From NCBI GenBank assembly GCA_023397655.1, contig JAEWTW010000012.1, positions 1 through 64,000 of the forward strand: a stretch of 64,000 nucleotides of DNA. The letters are read 5' to 3'. Below the pieces are notes generated by a model. That model saw only the letters and a program-made list of their open reading frames with translations, had not been told where the DNA came from and ran no database searches. The DNA is from Bacillota bacterium. GTDB lineage: Bacteria > Bacillota > Clostridia > Christensenellales > SZUA-584. Numbering within the stretch: position 1 is the first letter of the stretch; every line of letters begins with the position of its first letter. Positions 8,956 to 19,231 of this stretch are shown here, piece after piece. The translations under genes and the position numbers were made by a program.

Positions 8956-10491
8956 CTATCTGTTCAGCTTTCTGAAATCGGCAGGCAGGTGACCCGTCAT
9001 TTCACGAAAAACACGGCTAAAGTACTTTGAATCGGCGTACCCCACCGCGGTAGAAACATCGTATATCTTCATATCCGTACCGATCAACAGGCCCTTAGCC
9101 TTTTTCACCCGATAGTTTTTGATGTACGAGGAAAACGTCTCCCCCACCTCTCGGTGAAACAGGCTCCCCAGATATTCCGGTGTAATATTGAGCTTTCCGG
9201 CAATCTCATCGAGGGTGACCCCTTGATTGTAGCATTCGTGCACCATGCTCTTGGCTTTCCTGACAATCAAACCCGTGGCTTCCTCCTTCTTGGCACTGCC
9301 CAGCGCCTCGCTTAGCATCGCAAGCGGTTTTTCCAGTTCTTTCTCGGTGATCGCCATCACGATCTTTTCCATGAGCGTCTGCTGCTCAAGCTGTGCGCTG
9401 ACTGAATAATCAATCTCCTTGATGACGGAGATGACCGACCAGACGAAACGTATCATCGTTTCCTTAACCTCAGAGGGGGAAAATACACGCGATTTCAGGT
9501 AACTGAGAAAAGCCTTAAAAGTGCTTTGCAATGTGTCGTATTCAAAGGAGCATATCTCTGCCTTCATCCGGGATTCCAGTTCGACGGGATATGGCAGTGA
9601 TTCGTACCGGATGTTCTCAACGGCAGGGTAGGAGATCAAAGCTTTTTTTCCAAAGACAATGCACCAGTCCATATTTTTGCCCAGTTTAGCCGCATAGTCC
9701 CGCATCAGCTCCAGCCCGTCGAACGCCGTCCACCCAAACGCCACATCATGCTCGGCGATGATACCAGCCTGCGCAATAATCAGGTGCTGAAGATACTTCT
9801 CCGTAGCTGGAGGGTCCATTAGGTTATATAGCACCGCCAGCAGCTCATTGCCATGCGGATGCTCCACCAAACTGCAGCCAAAGGACGTCCCTTCCAGCAG
9901 ACTGCTCAGCTCATTTTTTACATACTGGATTTTTTCCGGGTACTCTTCCCCCAGATAGACTGCCAGTATGGCGTATTTTCCTTTCGGGTCCAGCCTGTGC
10001 GTCGTCTGAACAAACGCGCACAGCTCTTCGTCAACCACCGTGCTTCCGAGCAATATGGAATAAAATATGTTCTTCAGCGTCTTGAACTGCTGGGGCGACT
10101 GGGCTTTCAAGCTCTGTTCATGCTGTATCTGCGCTTCAATATTTTTTAAAGCTTGCAGCAGCTCATCGGCTGCGATGGGTTTTATCAGATATTCGCTCAC
10201 CCCCAGCTTGATTGCCTGCTGGGCATATGCAAACTCCGTGTACGCGCTCAACACGATGGCCTTATAGGGAATATGCTCCTCATGAAGTGTCTCAAGCATT
10301 TTTAGGCCGTCCATTTCAGGCATCCTGATGTCGGTAATAATCAAATCAGGGCAGTGCTGTCTGACAGCCTCCAGGCCCTCAACGCCGTTTTCCGCTACGC
10401 CAACCACCTCAATATCGCGGCCAAGCCTGTCCAGCAAATGGATCAGCCCTTCGCGTATTCGTATCTCATCTTCGACAATGACCAGCTTCAT
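8956..10491 (-). CDS. AraC-type response regulator (YesN-like)
   Basis: DNA-binding response regulator of 511 residues. The N-terminal receiver domain (1-120) has acidic residues at VEDE and the phospho-acceptor Asp54 in IITDIRMPEMDG; the Lys is in YLIKPI. A long middle region of no named domain follows. The C-terminal double helix-turn-helix of AraC type includes DEIAGKLNITPEYLGSLFHREVG and VGYADSKYFSRVFREMTG. The frame is open to 10518, but GGGAGG lies directly upstream of the ATG at 10491. It starts 13 bases after the kinase stop and should activate the downstream sugar-uptake genes. Confidence 0.94.
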   Translation of the reverse strand: MKLVIVEDEIRIREGLIHLLDRLGRDIEVVGVAENGVEGLEAVRQHCPDLIITDIRMPEMDGLKMLETLHEEHIPYKAIVLSAYTEFAYAQQAIKLGVSEYLIKPIAADELLQALKNIEAQIQHEQSLKAQSPQQFKTLKNIFYSILLGSTVVDEELCAFVQTTHRLDPKGKYAILAVYLGEEYPEKIQYVKNELSSLLEGTSFGCSLVEHPHGNELLAVLYNLMDPPATEKYLQHLIIAQAGIIAEHDVAFGWTAFDGLELMRDYAAKLGKNMDWCIVFGKKALISYPAVENIRYESLPYPVELESRMKAEICSFEYDTLQSTFKAFLSYLKSRVFSPSEVKETMIRFVWSVISVIKEIDYSVSAQLEQQTLMEKIVMAITEKELEKPLAMLSEALGSAKKEEATGLIVRKAKSMVHECYNQGVTLDEIAGKLNITPEYLGSLFHREVGETFSSYIKNYRVKKAKGLLIGTDMKIYDVSTAVGYADSKYFSRVFREMTGHLPADFRKLNR

Positions 10492-10504
10492 GATTGGCCT
10501 CCCG

Positions 10505-12316
10505 TCACAGTTTCCCAACTCTCAAGGTGATGCAAGTTCCACTCTTGCCGCTCTTGGCATAAACGCTGGCCTTGTCACCATAGTACATTTCCAAACGGCT
10601 TTGGACATTTTCGATGCCAATGTGGCCTGTATTCTCATCACGCAGCTCCTTATGATTGAAGCTGCTTACCATCTCCTCCGGCATACCGTTACCATTGTCC
10701 TCGATGATGATCTCAACGATGTCTCCACTGTCCTTGATGGATACCGACAGTATGCACTTGTCCTTCTTGCCGTAAAAGCCATGCAGTATCGAATTTTCCA
10801 CAAAGGGCTGCAGCAGCAATTTATGTATCTTACAGCCCATGATCTTTTCATCGACGTCCAGCCTAAACTCAAACGCGTTCTTCAGCCGAGTCTGCTGCAG
10901 ATAGATGTACTGACGCAGCCAGTCCACCTCCTCGCGAAGCGTAACAACAGCGTTGCTCTTGTCCACTCCATATCGCAGTATTCGGGCCAGTGAATTGATC
11001 ATGCTGCTGATCTCATGCTCGTCCTTATCAAGCGCCATCCAGTTAATCGTGTCAAGCGTGTTATATAGAAAGTGCGGGTTGATCTGATACTCCAGCGCCC
11101 GAATCTCCGCTTCCTTCTGCCGGAACGTTGCTTCCTTAACCTCGTCCACAAGCACACCGATTTCCTCTATCATGTTATTAAACTGATCTGCTATTTTCTG
11201 AATTTCTACTGGCATCGCCTTTTCGTTTTCAATTCTGACCGTCAGCTCGCCCGTCCCCGCTGTACTCATGGCTTTAACAACCTTGGTGATGGACCCGGAT
11301 AAACGTCGGGTGATGGGCAGTATGATCAGTACCATGATAAATGCCGCCAGCACCCCCACTATGATTGTAATCCTTTGCTGATTGTGCACCTTGCCAAACA
11401 GGTCCGACTGGTCCGTCGCGTTTATAATCGTCCAGCCTGTTTTCTCGTCCTTCAGTGTATGTATAGCAATCTCTCTTCCCTTGATCGCACCCGAATCCTG
11501 CACCAGTTGCTGCATGGCTTCATTGTCCCCGGCGTCAACAATTTCGCCGATCCTGCTCCGGTCCGGGAAGGATACCAGTTTGCCGGTAGCATCCACAATA
11601 AAGTTGAAAGCTGAACCGCTGCCGTCCACCTCCTTTTCATTGCACGCTTCAGCGAGCACGGACTCGTCCAGGCTGATGATGATGATCCCCACATCGTTGA
11701 AGATGTTTTTATAATCGATCATCCTGTGGGTCATATGGAACAGATAATACGGGTTGACGCCGAATTGCGTGGCATCCCCCGTTTCGATGATGACGGTATC
11801 GTTACTTGTCGCTATGTTCTGATATAGCTTCTGCGCTTCCTCCTCTTCGTTGAGCCAGGAGCTTTCAAAAGTGATGGGCGTCAGTTTATCGTAAGCAATC
11901 AGGTTACCGCTCGATGTCATCAGTGTCACACACTGTACGGAGGGTTTAGCGTTTGAGAAACTACGCAGATGCCGGCGCAGTTGATTGACGTTTACCGCGA
12001 CTTCATGATCCTTGTTGATATTGTTCATATTCTCGATCATTTCATCGTTGGTGTATATCTGAAAAAGGAAATCCTCATAACCTGATAGCGTCAAGTCCAG
12101 ACTCTTTCGAGTCTGCAGCAGATTCATCTCAATGATTTCATCGATATTCTCTCTCATCGATTCAGTGATCACATACGTAGATATCGTTTGTATTAAAAAA
12201 AGAGGAATAATGGAAACCAATACGAACGACATGATCAGCTGAAATTTAAAGCTTTGTCTGGAATTTTGTCCACTCGATATAATCCTGTGAAACAGATGGT
12301 TTTTTCGCATTTTCAT
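10505..12316 (-). CDS. Sensor histidine kinase (YesM-like)
   Basis: Membrane sensor of 603 residues. Transmembrane helix 1 lies around 27-50 and helix 2 around 315-337, with an extracellular sensing region of about 265 residues (dCache-like length) between them. A HAMP domain follows, then the His_kinase domain with phospho-acceptor His415 in QINPHFLYNTLDTINWMAL. The C-terminal HATPase_c domain contains IIEDNGNGM and GIGIENVQSRL. The start has AAAGG upstream. It pairs with the response regulator directly downstream and probably senses an extracellular sugar or the loaded binding protein. Confidence 0.94.
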   Translation of the reverse strand: MKMRKNHLFHRIISSGQNSRQSFKFQLIMSFVLVSIIPLFLIQTISTYVITESMRENIDEIIEMNLLQTRKSLDLTLSGYEDFLFQIYTNDEMIENMNNINKDHEVAVNVNQLRRHLRSFSNAKPSVQCVTLMTSSGNLIAYDKLTPITFESSWLNEEEEAQKLYQNIATSNDTVIIETGDATQFGVNPYYLFHMTHRMIDYKNIFNDVGIIIISLDESVLAEACNEKEVDGSGSAFNFIVDATGKLVSFPDRSRIGEIVDAGDNEAMQQLVQDSGAIKGREIAIHTLKDEKTGWTIINATDQSDLFGKVHNQQRITIIVGVLAAFIMVLIILPITRRLSGSITKVVKAMSTAGTGELTVRIENEKAMPVEIQKIADQFNNMIEEIGVLVDEVKEATFRQKEAEIRALEYQINPHFLYNTLDTINWMALDKDEHEISSMINSLARILRYGVDKSNAVVTLREEVDWLRQYIYLQQTRLKNAFEFRLDVDEKIMGCKIHKLLLQPFVENSILHGFYGKKDKCILSVSIKDSGDIVEIIIEDNGNGMPEEMVSSFNHKELRDENTGHIGIENVQSRLEMYYGDKASVYAKSGKSGTCITLRVGKL

Positions 12317-12641
12317 TATTTTACCTTTAATAGGTGAAGATATACGGATATATTTTATGGTGATTACTTATGGGAACGACTTTTACATTAGCATACATAA
12401 AAAATTACGTCAAGCAAGCAAATCGAAGCATATTACTTCTTCTCTGTATCCTTGCTCCTTACAAAGACGAGGGCAATATCTGGATACATATAAACGAATT
12501 CTTTTATTTAAGCGAACTTTTTTAACTAAAAAGAAGCAAACAAAGCAACCCTTTTTACCATATGTGCTTGAATCATAGGCTTACCGTCTGGGAGTGATTC
12601 AAATAGCCACAGTTTCTTTACTCTTCCTCAAAATTTGAGAC
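12317..12641. other. Intergenic region upstream of the kinase-regulator operon
   Basis: This AT-rich stretch must hold the promoter of the minus-strand operon starting at 12316. I could not pick a convincing -35/-10 pair. Short open frames here lack ribosome sites and resemble nothing. Bases about 12577-12600 resemble motifs at 17984 and 36910 (see findings). Confidence 0.4.
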
Positions 12642-13116
12642 TTAAAGAAAATCTGCAACGTGCATTCCCTTGATCCCTCATTATTTCCTGGCGAAATCGT
12701 CGGTATAAAAACGTATTTTGGATAATAATCTCGAAACCAAACAATCTCTCTGGTAATTTTATCTTTTGCATAATAGTTTACCTCTGCATTGTTAAGCTTT
12801 TCAACATAGACTCCATAGCCCTGCATTAGCTCTAAGTACATAAGGTTTCAAGCATTCCGGCAACCGATGTCAGCGAATAACCGAGGGTGCTGTATTTGAA
12901 AGCGGGATTGACCAGATAAAACTTATCTTAAGTCTTCAATATTTCTTTCCACTGAAGATCATATCGAGAGCAGCAGTGTATGTTATATGCACTTTCAAGC
13001 TTGGAGAGATAAACCGTCTCAATATCGATACTCCTGCGCTGACTCTTCAAATATGACGAGATCGAATTAGTGGAAAATCTCCCGCCAACATTTTCAAAAA
13101 CGAACCTAACAATACG
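12642..13116 (-). pseudogene. AAA-family ATPase with DUF4143 domain, C-terminal remnant
   Basis: Reading the minus strand and shifting frame twice or more gives pieces in the order of a DUF4143-type ATPase. They are RFVFENVGGRFSTNSISSYL (from 13116), then a stop after YDLQWKEILKT. Next come DKFYLVNPAFKYSTLGYSLT, YLELMQGYGVYVEKLNNAEV and RDYYPKYVF. The last is GIKGMHVADFL, ending in a stop at 12642. Intact members end with closely similar blocks. The segment between AEV and RDYYPKY is shortened. The gene is dead. Intact family members are about 400-450 residues and are often found as scattered or toxin-antitoxin-like cargo. Confidence 0.75.
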
Positions 13117-13118
13117 TT

Positions 13119-13217
13119 AAGGTTTGGGAAGTAGCTGTAAACAGCTTTTTGAACAACCTCGATGTGGATATCTATGTGACGGGTCAAATTAGAATGATGT
13201 CTTGCGTATCTATCTAG
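13119..13217 (+). pseudogene. AAA-family ATPase fragment (region after Walker B), inverted relative to its other half
   Basis: The plus-strand frame KVWEVAVNSFLNNLDVDIYVTG continues to RMMS and a stop at 13217. In intact AAA/DUF4143 ATPases this block (W-E-x-x-V-N-S ... D-V-D-I-Y-V-T-G-S-N) directly follows Walker B. It abuts the DUF4143 remnant but points the other way, so the locus has suffered an inversion as well as decay. It overlaps the end of the convergent gene at 13214 by four bases. Confidence 0.65.
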
Positions 13218-15041
13218 CCGCCGAACAGCGCAATGAACCGGCCCCAGATTGTCTCCTGCTGTGTCTCCTCTGCGGGCGCACTGGCCTCGTCCGGCAGTTT
13301 AATGCCGCCGCATTTGAACACGAACTGCACCAGCCCCACATTGCCGTTCAGCGGCGACATGAACGACACAGGTTCGAAGTCGCCTCCGGTATACTCATCC
13401 AGCATATCGTCGATCTCCGATTGCATCGTGTCCGGCATATCGGCGGTCTCGTCCGCCAGCTCGCCGGTACCGTCATGCAGCTCCGCCACGCCGTCATACA
13501 AATCACCGACGCCGCGGCTGAAGGCCGACAGCCCCGTGTGGAAATCCGCATACCCGTCGGCCAGATCGCTTACGCCGCCCATGTATTCGGTCAGCCCGCT
13601 GTGGAAAGCGCCGTAGTTGCCCGAAAGCTCCGTCAGCCCGGATATGAGCTGATCCATCTGGTCCAGCCCGGTCAGCCCCGCTTCAATGCTGTCCGCCATG
13701 CCGTTCAGCGTGCCGGAGATATCGCCGATGCTGCCGGACAACGTATCGATGGTGGAGCCCACGGCATCGAACGCTTCCTTAACACTGTTGTACGTCCCCT
13801 TGGCTATCTGTCCCGCCTCATAAGCACCCACCAGATCGTCCAGCAAACCGTGCTGGCTGGGGTCCGTCTGCGCGTACAGGTCCGTTAGCTGCGCCTGCGT
13901 GATCGTCGTATCGGGGATGTCCTGCATGGCGGCATCCAGCGCCGCGTATGCGGGTGTGAAGGCATCCTTCAAATCCACCAGCCCGCCGGATATGCCGTCC
14001 AGCCCCTGCGCCAGCTGCGTCAAGCCATCCGGCAGTTGGGCCAGCTCGCCCGGGTCGAAGTCCCCGCCCCCCCAGCGAGGATACGATTTGTGCCAGTGCG
14101 TCCCTGATCTGCGCCGAAGCCGCAGTCAGCGCGCCGGAGTTGCCGCTCAGCTGCGAAAGCCCGTCTTTGATATCAGCCGAGCCGTTCTTAAGTTTGTTTG
14201 CGCCGGACTTCATGTCGGCAACACCGTCCAGCAGATCGCCCACTCCGTCGTTCAGATCGGAAATCGCATCCGTCAGCTGCTCAAAGTCACTGACCATATC
14301 GTCCGTGTCCGGCAGATCCACGTTCATTGAGAAGGGCATGGCGGTGATGTCGATACCGTCCATCTCGAAGTCACTCACTGTAGCCGTAAGCGTGATGTCG
14401 GCGTCCTTGCCCGGCATCACCGTGTGCGCGATCACCATGTTTTTGCCCGCGCTGGCCACAGTGGCTCCGGCGGATTCCACGTCGCTGCACTTCTCGCTGT
14501 CCAGCGTCATGGATATCTGCAGCAGGTAGTTATCGTAGAATACGGCGTTGACCGCCTCGTTCTTCCTTGTCGAGATGCGTATCTCCAGCCTGCCGCTTTT
14601 GCCCGCCAGCTCCTGCGGCGATATGCTGACACCGTCCAGATAATAGCTGATATCGCACAGCCACGGCAAATCAGCCGTTTCCATGTTGCCCTGATAGTAG
14701 AAGTTGCCTTGCTGCGCATCGAACGTCACGGTACCGTCCTGCTGCTTGAGAAGGCCGGTATCCGTCAGGTTCACCACCGAGCTGTAAGCGCCGTGGTCGG
14801 TGATACTGCCGCCTTGGGCCACCTCGAAGTGATTGACCACGTGCACGGCGGAGACGCTGCCGTCCGCATTCAGGTTCGCGTACACCACCTCGTCCTTGTT
14901 CTCTGTCAACGCAGCGCCTTGCGTCGCTTGCACGGCATTCGCTTCGGTGGCTGGCGCGGCTTTTGAGACGCCTGCCGTATTCAGTATCAGCGCAGCGCAC
15001 AGCACCGCCGCCGTCAGTATCTTTGGTATTCTATAACGCAT
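13214..15041 (-). pseudogene. Secreted heptad-repeat protein partnered with an MMPL exporter, frameshifted
   Basis: The first part, from ATG 15041 (RBS AAGGAG), has a signal peptide (residues 1-28, ending SKAAP), a beta-rich domain and then repeats of the type L-x-x-G-x-x-x-L. The frame breaks in a G7 run (plus 14056-14062). Removing one G gives LGGGDFDPGEL and joins it to the frame ending at 13214, for about 608 residues. Long coiled, glycine-spaced heptads recur through the second half (LDQMDQLISGLTEL, GVGDLYDGVAELHDG). Similar proteins accompany MMPL/YhgE-type membrane proteins. It overlaps the exporter gene by 11 bases. The shift could be phase variation, mutation or sequencing error. Confidence 0.8.
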
Positions 15042-17118
15042 GAGATGTCTCCTTACGATTGCCTTCCTTTTTCTTGAATCCTGCTTTAAGCGTGGTTTTA
15101 CCGATGGCCTTATCGAACACGACCAGCATCGCGGGCAGGAAGCACACCACCATCAGCAGCGAGAGCAGTGTCCCGCGTCCCAGCAGCAGCCCCAGCCCGG
15201 ATATCACGGGGTTGGTGGACGTGGCGTACAGCGTGAAGCCCGCGGTCGCCAGCGTCGCCGCCGATACCAGTATGGACTTGAAGTTCTCGCCCAGCGACTT
15301 ACGCACGGCTTCCCGGCTGTCCATTAACTGCCTGTTACGCATGTAGTGGGTCGTCAGCAGTATCGCGTAGTCCACCGTCGCGCCCAGCTGCACGGTGCTC
15401 AGCACCAGATAGCCGATGAAACCGATGGGCATGCCCGTAAAATACGGTATGGAGAGATTGATCCATATACCCGTTTCGATGGTCAGCAGCAGCAGCAGCG
15501 GCAGCGTAACTGACCGAAACGTCAGCAGCAGCACACAAAATATGGCGATGATGGCAACAAGCGTGACCCGCGTGTTGTCCACCTGCACCACGCTCTTCAT
15601 GTCGTACAGGTTCGCGCTCTGCCCCATGGAATAGGCCGCATCTCCGTAATAAGCCTTCGCCTTTGCCTGTATTTCCTCCACGGTTTTAAACGCAACGTCG
15701 CCCTCCTCCGCGGTATCGGTGTACACGATGATGCGCGCGTAGTTCTCTGAATAGAACTGCTCCGTGATTTCCTCGTCCAGATACTCCGGCGGAATGGCCG
15801 ACCCCACGCGGGTGGCATAGGACATAACGCCCGTTACATGGTCCAGCTGCTCCAGCTCTTCGCCAAGCTGCTGTTCCTTGACCACGTCGCCGCGGGGCAC
15901 CAGCAGCACCATCACGGTGGACTGCCCAAATGCTTCCTTGATGGCGATGGTGTCCCGGCCGGAACGGCTGGTGGGCACGGCGTTGCCGTTGCCGTAGGTA
16001 AAGTCAGCCTCGCGCTGCCCGAGGAAACTGGGCACAATCAGCAGTATTACCGCGATGGTGACGGGTACTGCCAGCTTCATGAGCACCCGATGAATGTTCT
16101 TGAAGCTGGGCATCAGCTCACGGTGCTGCGTTCTGTCAATAAGCTTGTACATGCCGAGCGTGAGCGCGGGCAGAAACACCATCACCGATATGAAGCTCAG
16201 TACAATCCCCTTCGCCAGATTGATGCCGAGGTCAGCCCCGATCTGGAAGTTCATAAATACGAGAGCCATGAAGCCGAACAGCGTCGTCGCCGCACTGGCT
16301 GCCACGGTAGACATAGACTCCTTAACGGCGTGCCGCATGGCTTCATTCACATCAAGGTGCTTCTTCCGGTTGGCGGCAAAACTGTGCAGCAGGAAGACGG
16401 CGTAGTCCAGCGAGCAGGCCAGCTGCAGTATGGGGCTCACCGAATTGGTCATGAACGATATCCGCCCCAAAAACAGGTTGGTGCCCATGTTGATCAGTAT
16501 CGAGATACCGATCACCGCGAGAAACAGCAAAGGTTCTATCCATGAGGTGGTGGACAGCGCCAGAATGATGATCACCGCGGGCACCATGATCGCCGCAGCG
16601 TTCAGCACCTCAGAGCCTGCCGCCTGCTGGACGGTGGCCAGCGCGGGCGCTTCGCCCCCCACCGCGTTGTCCGGCCCCACCAGTTCCTGTATGGCTGCGG
16701 TTGCCTTCTTCTCCATCCCCTCGGCGATAGTCACTGACAGCAGCGCGTTGCCGTTCTTGTAGAACTGCTCGACCGTGACGGCGTCGCTCATTTCCAGCGG
16801 CTGCTTGATGTCCGTTACGTCGTCCAGCCACAGAACCTCCGTCACGCCGTCCACCGCGGCGATCCTGTGCTTATAGTCCACCGCCTCCATGACAGATACG
16901 TCTTTAAGCATGACGCTAGCGTTGGGTATCGACTGCGTGAACTCTTGGTCCATGATTTTTATTGCTGTCGTGGACTGGGCTTCAGGCGGCAGATAGTCCA
17001 CCATGTTGTAGTTCACGTCCACGAAAAATTGCAGCCCGATGCAGATAACCGCCGCCGCGAGGAAAATCACGACAACCAGCTTTCTGTGTTTAATGATAAG
17101 ATCGGCGAATCCAGCCAT
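15031..17118 (-). CDS. MMPL/RND-family transporter
   Basis: Large integral membrane protein of about 695 residues, built as two related halves. Each half has one N-terminal transmembrane segment (LVVVIFLAAAVICIGLQFF in the first), an extracellular loop domain, and a bundle of five segments (around LDYAVFLLHSF and VDYAILLTTHY). That is the layout of MMPL/RND exporters of lipids, drugs or peptides. The open frame reaches 17175, but GGGAGG sits just before the ATG at 17118. The heptad-repeat partner gene overlaps its end, and a TetR regulator lies divergently upstream, as in efflux operons. The substrate is unknown. Confidence 0.9.
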   Translation of the reverse strand: MAGFADLIIKHRKLVVVIFLAAAVICIGLQFFVDVNYNMVDYLPPEAQSTTAIKIMDQEFTQSIPNASVMLKDVSVMEAVDYKHRIAAVDGVTEVLWLDDVTDIKQPLEMSDAVTVEQFYKNGNALLSVTIAEGMEKKATAAIQELVGPDNAVGGEAPALATVQQAAGSEVLNAAAIMVPAVIIILALSTTSWIEPLLFLAVIGISILINMGTNLFLGRISFMTNSVSPILQLACSLDYAVFLLHSFAANRKKHLDVNEAMRHAVKESMSTVAASAATTLFGFMALVFMNFQIGADLGINLAKGIVLSFISVMVFLPALTLGMYKLIDRTQHRELMPSFKNIHRVLMKLAVPVTIAVILLIVPSFLGQREADFTYGNGNAVPTSRSGRDTIAIKEAFGQSTVMVLLVPRGDVVKEQQLGEELEQLDHVTGVMSYATRVGSAIPPEYLDEEITEQFYSENYARIIVYTDTAEEGDVAFKTVEEIQAKAKAYYGDAAYSMGQSANLYDMKSVVQVDNTRVTLVAIIAIFCVLLLTFRSVTLPLLLLLTIETGIWINLSIPYFTGMPIGFIGYLVLSTVQLGATVDYAILLTTHYMRNRQLMDSREAVRKSLGENFKSILVSAATLATAGFTLYATSTNPVISGLGLLLGRGTLLSLLMVVCFLPAMLVVFDKAIGKTTLKAGFKKKEGNRKETSHAL

Positions 17119-17276
17119 ATGCCCTCCCGGCAACATTGCATTGCATTTCAGTCCATTTGGAATTATAATAGACACTATGTTGGGTTACAACCAGCAAAAC
17201 CCGTTCAACTGGATCGTTGCAAGACAACAAAAGCCAAAAGTGTTGGATAACAGATAAAAAATGCGGAGGGGTAATT

Positions 17277-17840
17277 ATGGCAAAGGAAAGCACAGATCAG
17301 CGCGTCCGGCTGACACGTAAACTATTGAAGGATGCGCTGGTGCAGCTGATGCAAACTCAGCATATTTCCGATATATCGGTGCGCGCGCTTTGCGAAACGG
17401 CTGGCATCAACCGGAGCACCTTCTATGTGCATTTTGCCGACCCGTTCGATCTGCTGCACCAAATCGAGCGCGATGTGATGGACAACCTGAAAAGCCATCT
17501 TGAAAAGCAGGATTATCAGGGCAACAGGCCGCTCTCAGCCCAGGTGCTGGTTCGTATTCTGGAGTACGCGAAGGATAACGCCGAGGTGTTTAAGGTGCTG
17601 TTCAGCGAAAACTGCGACTTCGATTTTCAGAAGGATATTATGGATTTTTCCCAGATCGTCAGCTTTCAGCTTAACCCGAAATATGACGAAGGTGTCCGGG
17701 GTTATATCACCGTCTACGGTATCACAGGCTGCATCAGCCTGCTGCAAAAATGGCTGCAGGACGGCATGGTCGAGCCGCCGGAGAAGATATCCGAGATATT
17801 CCTCCAGCTGCTTTATCACGGTATAATGAGCTTCGATTGA
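17277..17840 (+). CDS. TetR/AcrR-family transcriptional regulator
   Basis: Repressor-like protein of 187 residues. The N-terminal helix-turn-helix reads ISDISVRALCETAGINRSTF followed by YVHFADPFDLL; the ligand-binding part follows. The ATG at 17277 is preceded by GGAGGGG; the longer open frame from 17217 has no ribosome site. It is divergent from the MMPL exporter with about 158 bases between the starts, so it probably represses the exporter and itself. The C-terminal domain resembles that of short Firmicutes TetR proteins, but no ligand can be named. Confidence 0.9.
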   Translation: MAKESTDQRVRLTRKLLKDALVQLMQTQHISDISVRALCETAGINRSTFYVHFADPFDLLHQIERDVMDNLKSHLEKQDYQGNRPLSAQVLVRILEYAKDNAEVFKVLFSENCDFDFQKDIMDFSQIVSFQLNPKYDEGVRGYITVYGITGCISLLQKWLQDGMVEPPEKISEIFLQLLYHGIMSFD

Positions 17841-18104
17841 CATTGACAATCTTATTCTTATTTTTTCCTGCATTTTAAATAGGTAATGTATTACTCAATA
17901 ATAATATTGTGATCCAATTAAAATGGTAAATGTCTAATATTATGGTAATTTATTTATATCATGCTTTAATCCTCATTTGTTCAACTAATGGCATGCCACC
18001 TGGAGGCTGATCGATGATATTCTACATTGAGTATCAGAGATTGGGCCTTGAGACACCGTTTTCCATTAATTACATCATCCAAATTCGATCATTAGCACAC
18101 ATCT
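17841..18104. other. Convergent intergenic region
   Basis: It separates the ends of the TetR gene (plus) and an ABC ATPase gene (minus). A weak 5-bp hairpin (GATTG/CAATC) right at the TetR stop runs into a T-rich tract and may terminate it. A segment near 17984 resembles motifs at 12580 and 36910. No gene seen. Confidence 0.4.
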
Positions 18105-19226
18105 TCACGCAAGAAGATTCATATCCGTTTCTTTGGAAAACAGATGCGCCATATCAATCGGGAAGTTGAAATGAATCTCTGCACACGAGCCGATGCCATG
18201 GCGGTATTCTTCTGGCAGTTCCACCACTGGAACGCGAATCACCGCATCACGCCCTTCCACACTCACATGCAGATAGAACTCACTGCCCATCATCTCGGAC
18301 ACATCCATTGTCGCATTGATGGCGCCGGGAGCATCGTGCGTTGCGATGCCCATATGCTCAGGGCGTACACCCAGCGTGATATCCTGCACGTCCACACTCC
18401 TGGCGGCCAATTTCCGGCTCATCTCCGGCATCAGCGCCAACCGCAGACCGTACAGCGAAACCATATAACCGTTGCTGTCCTTCTCCAGCCGCGCATCAAA
18501 AAAGTTCATCTGCGGCGAACCGATAAAACCAGCCACAAACAAATTCGCCGGATGGTTGAACACCTGCTGAGGCGTACCGATCTGTTGGATATAACCGTCT
18601 TTCATGATCACAATGCGGTCGCCCAGCGTCATCGCTTCTGTCTGATCGTGGGTCACGTAGATGAACGTGGTGTTGACACTCTGGCGCAGCTTGATGATCT
18701 CTGCACGCATCTGGTTCCGCAGCTTGGCATCCAGGTTAGAGAGCGGCTCATCCATTAAAAACACCTGCGGATGGCGCACAATGGCCCGCCCGATGGCGAC
18801 GCGCTGCCGCTGACCGCCCGAGAGCGCCTTGGGCTTTCTCTGCAGCAACTCTGTAATACCAAGGATTTCCGCTGCCTCCTTAACCTTCACGTCAATCTCC
18901 TGTTTATTTATATGCCGAAGTTTCAGAGCGAACGCCATGTTTTCATATACGGTCATATGCGGGTACAGCGCATAGTTTTGGAATACCATCGCGATGTCCC
19001 TGTCCTTGGGCGCTACGTCATTCACCAACCGGTCTCCAATGCACAGCTCGCCTTCCGATATCTCCTCCAACCCCGCTACCATGCGCAGCGTAGTGGACTT
19101 GCCACAGCCCGACGGCCCCACCAGCACAATGAATTCCTGATCGGCGATATCCAGATTGAATGACTGTACCGCCACAATATTCTTGTCATATACTTTTTTA
19201 ATATTCTTCAGAGTCACATTAGCCAT
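18105..19226 (-). CDS. CUT1 sugar ABC transporter ATP-binding protein (MsmK/UgpC type)
   Basis: Second of three intact paralogues, 373 residues, with Walker A GPSGCGKST at 37-45, LSGGQRQRVAIGRA, FLMDEPLSNLDA and a TOBE-type C-terminus (GVRPEHMGIATHD). RBS GGAAGGA precedes the ATG. It is the last gene of the arabinoside operon that begins with GH127 at 25397, five bases after the YesL-like gene. It should energise the permeases at 19950-21778. The N-terminal 230 residues are close to identical to the paralogue at 507-1628, while the C-terminal regulatory domain differs more. Confidence 0.95.
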   Translation of the reverse strand: MANVTLKNIKKVYDKNIVAVQSFNLDIADQEFIVLVGPSGCGKSTTLRMVAGLEEISEGELCIGDRLVNDVAPKDRDIAMVFQNYALYPHMTVYENMAFALKLRHINKQEIDVKVKEAAEILGITELLQRKPKALSGGQRQRVAIGRAIVRHPQVFLMDEPLSNLDAKLRNQMRAEIIKLRQSVNTTFIYVTHDQTEAMTLGDRIVIMKDGYIQQIGTPQQVFNHPANLFVAGFIGSPQMNFFDARLEKDSNGYMVSLYGLRLALMPEMSRKLAARSVDVQDITLGVRPEHMGIATHDAPGAINATMDVSEMMGSEFYLHVSVEGRDAVIRVPVVELPEEYRHGIGSCAEIHFNFPIDMAHLFSKETDMNLLA

Positions 19227-19231
19227 AATTA

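Noticed and set aside
13214..14023. Separate 269-residue gene after the frameshift
   Set aside because: The ATG at 14023 has no ribosome site, and the heptad pattern continues directly from the upstream frame, so it is the second half of one gene.
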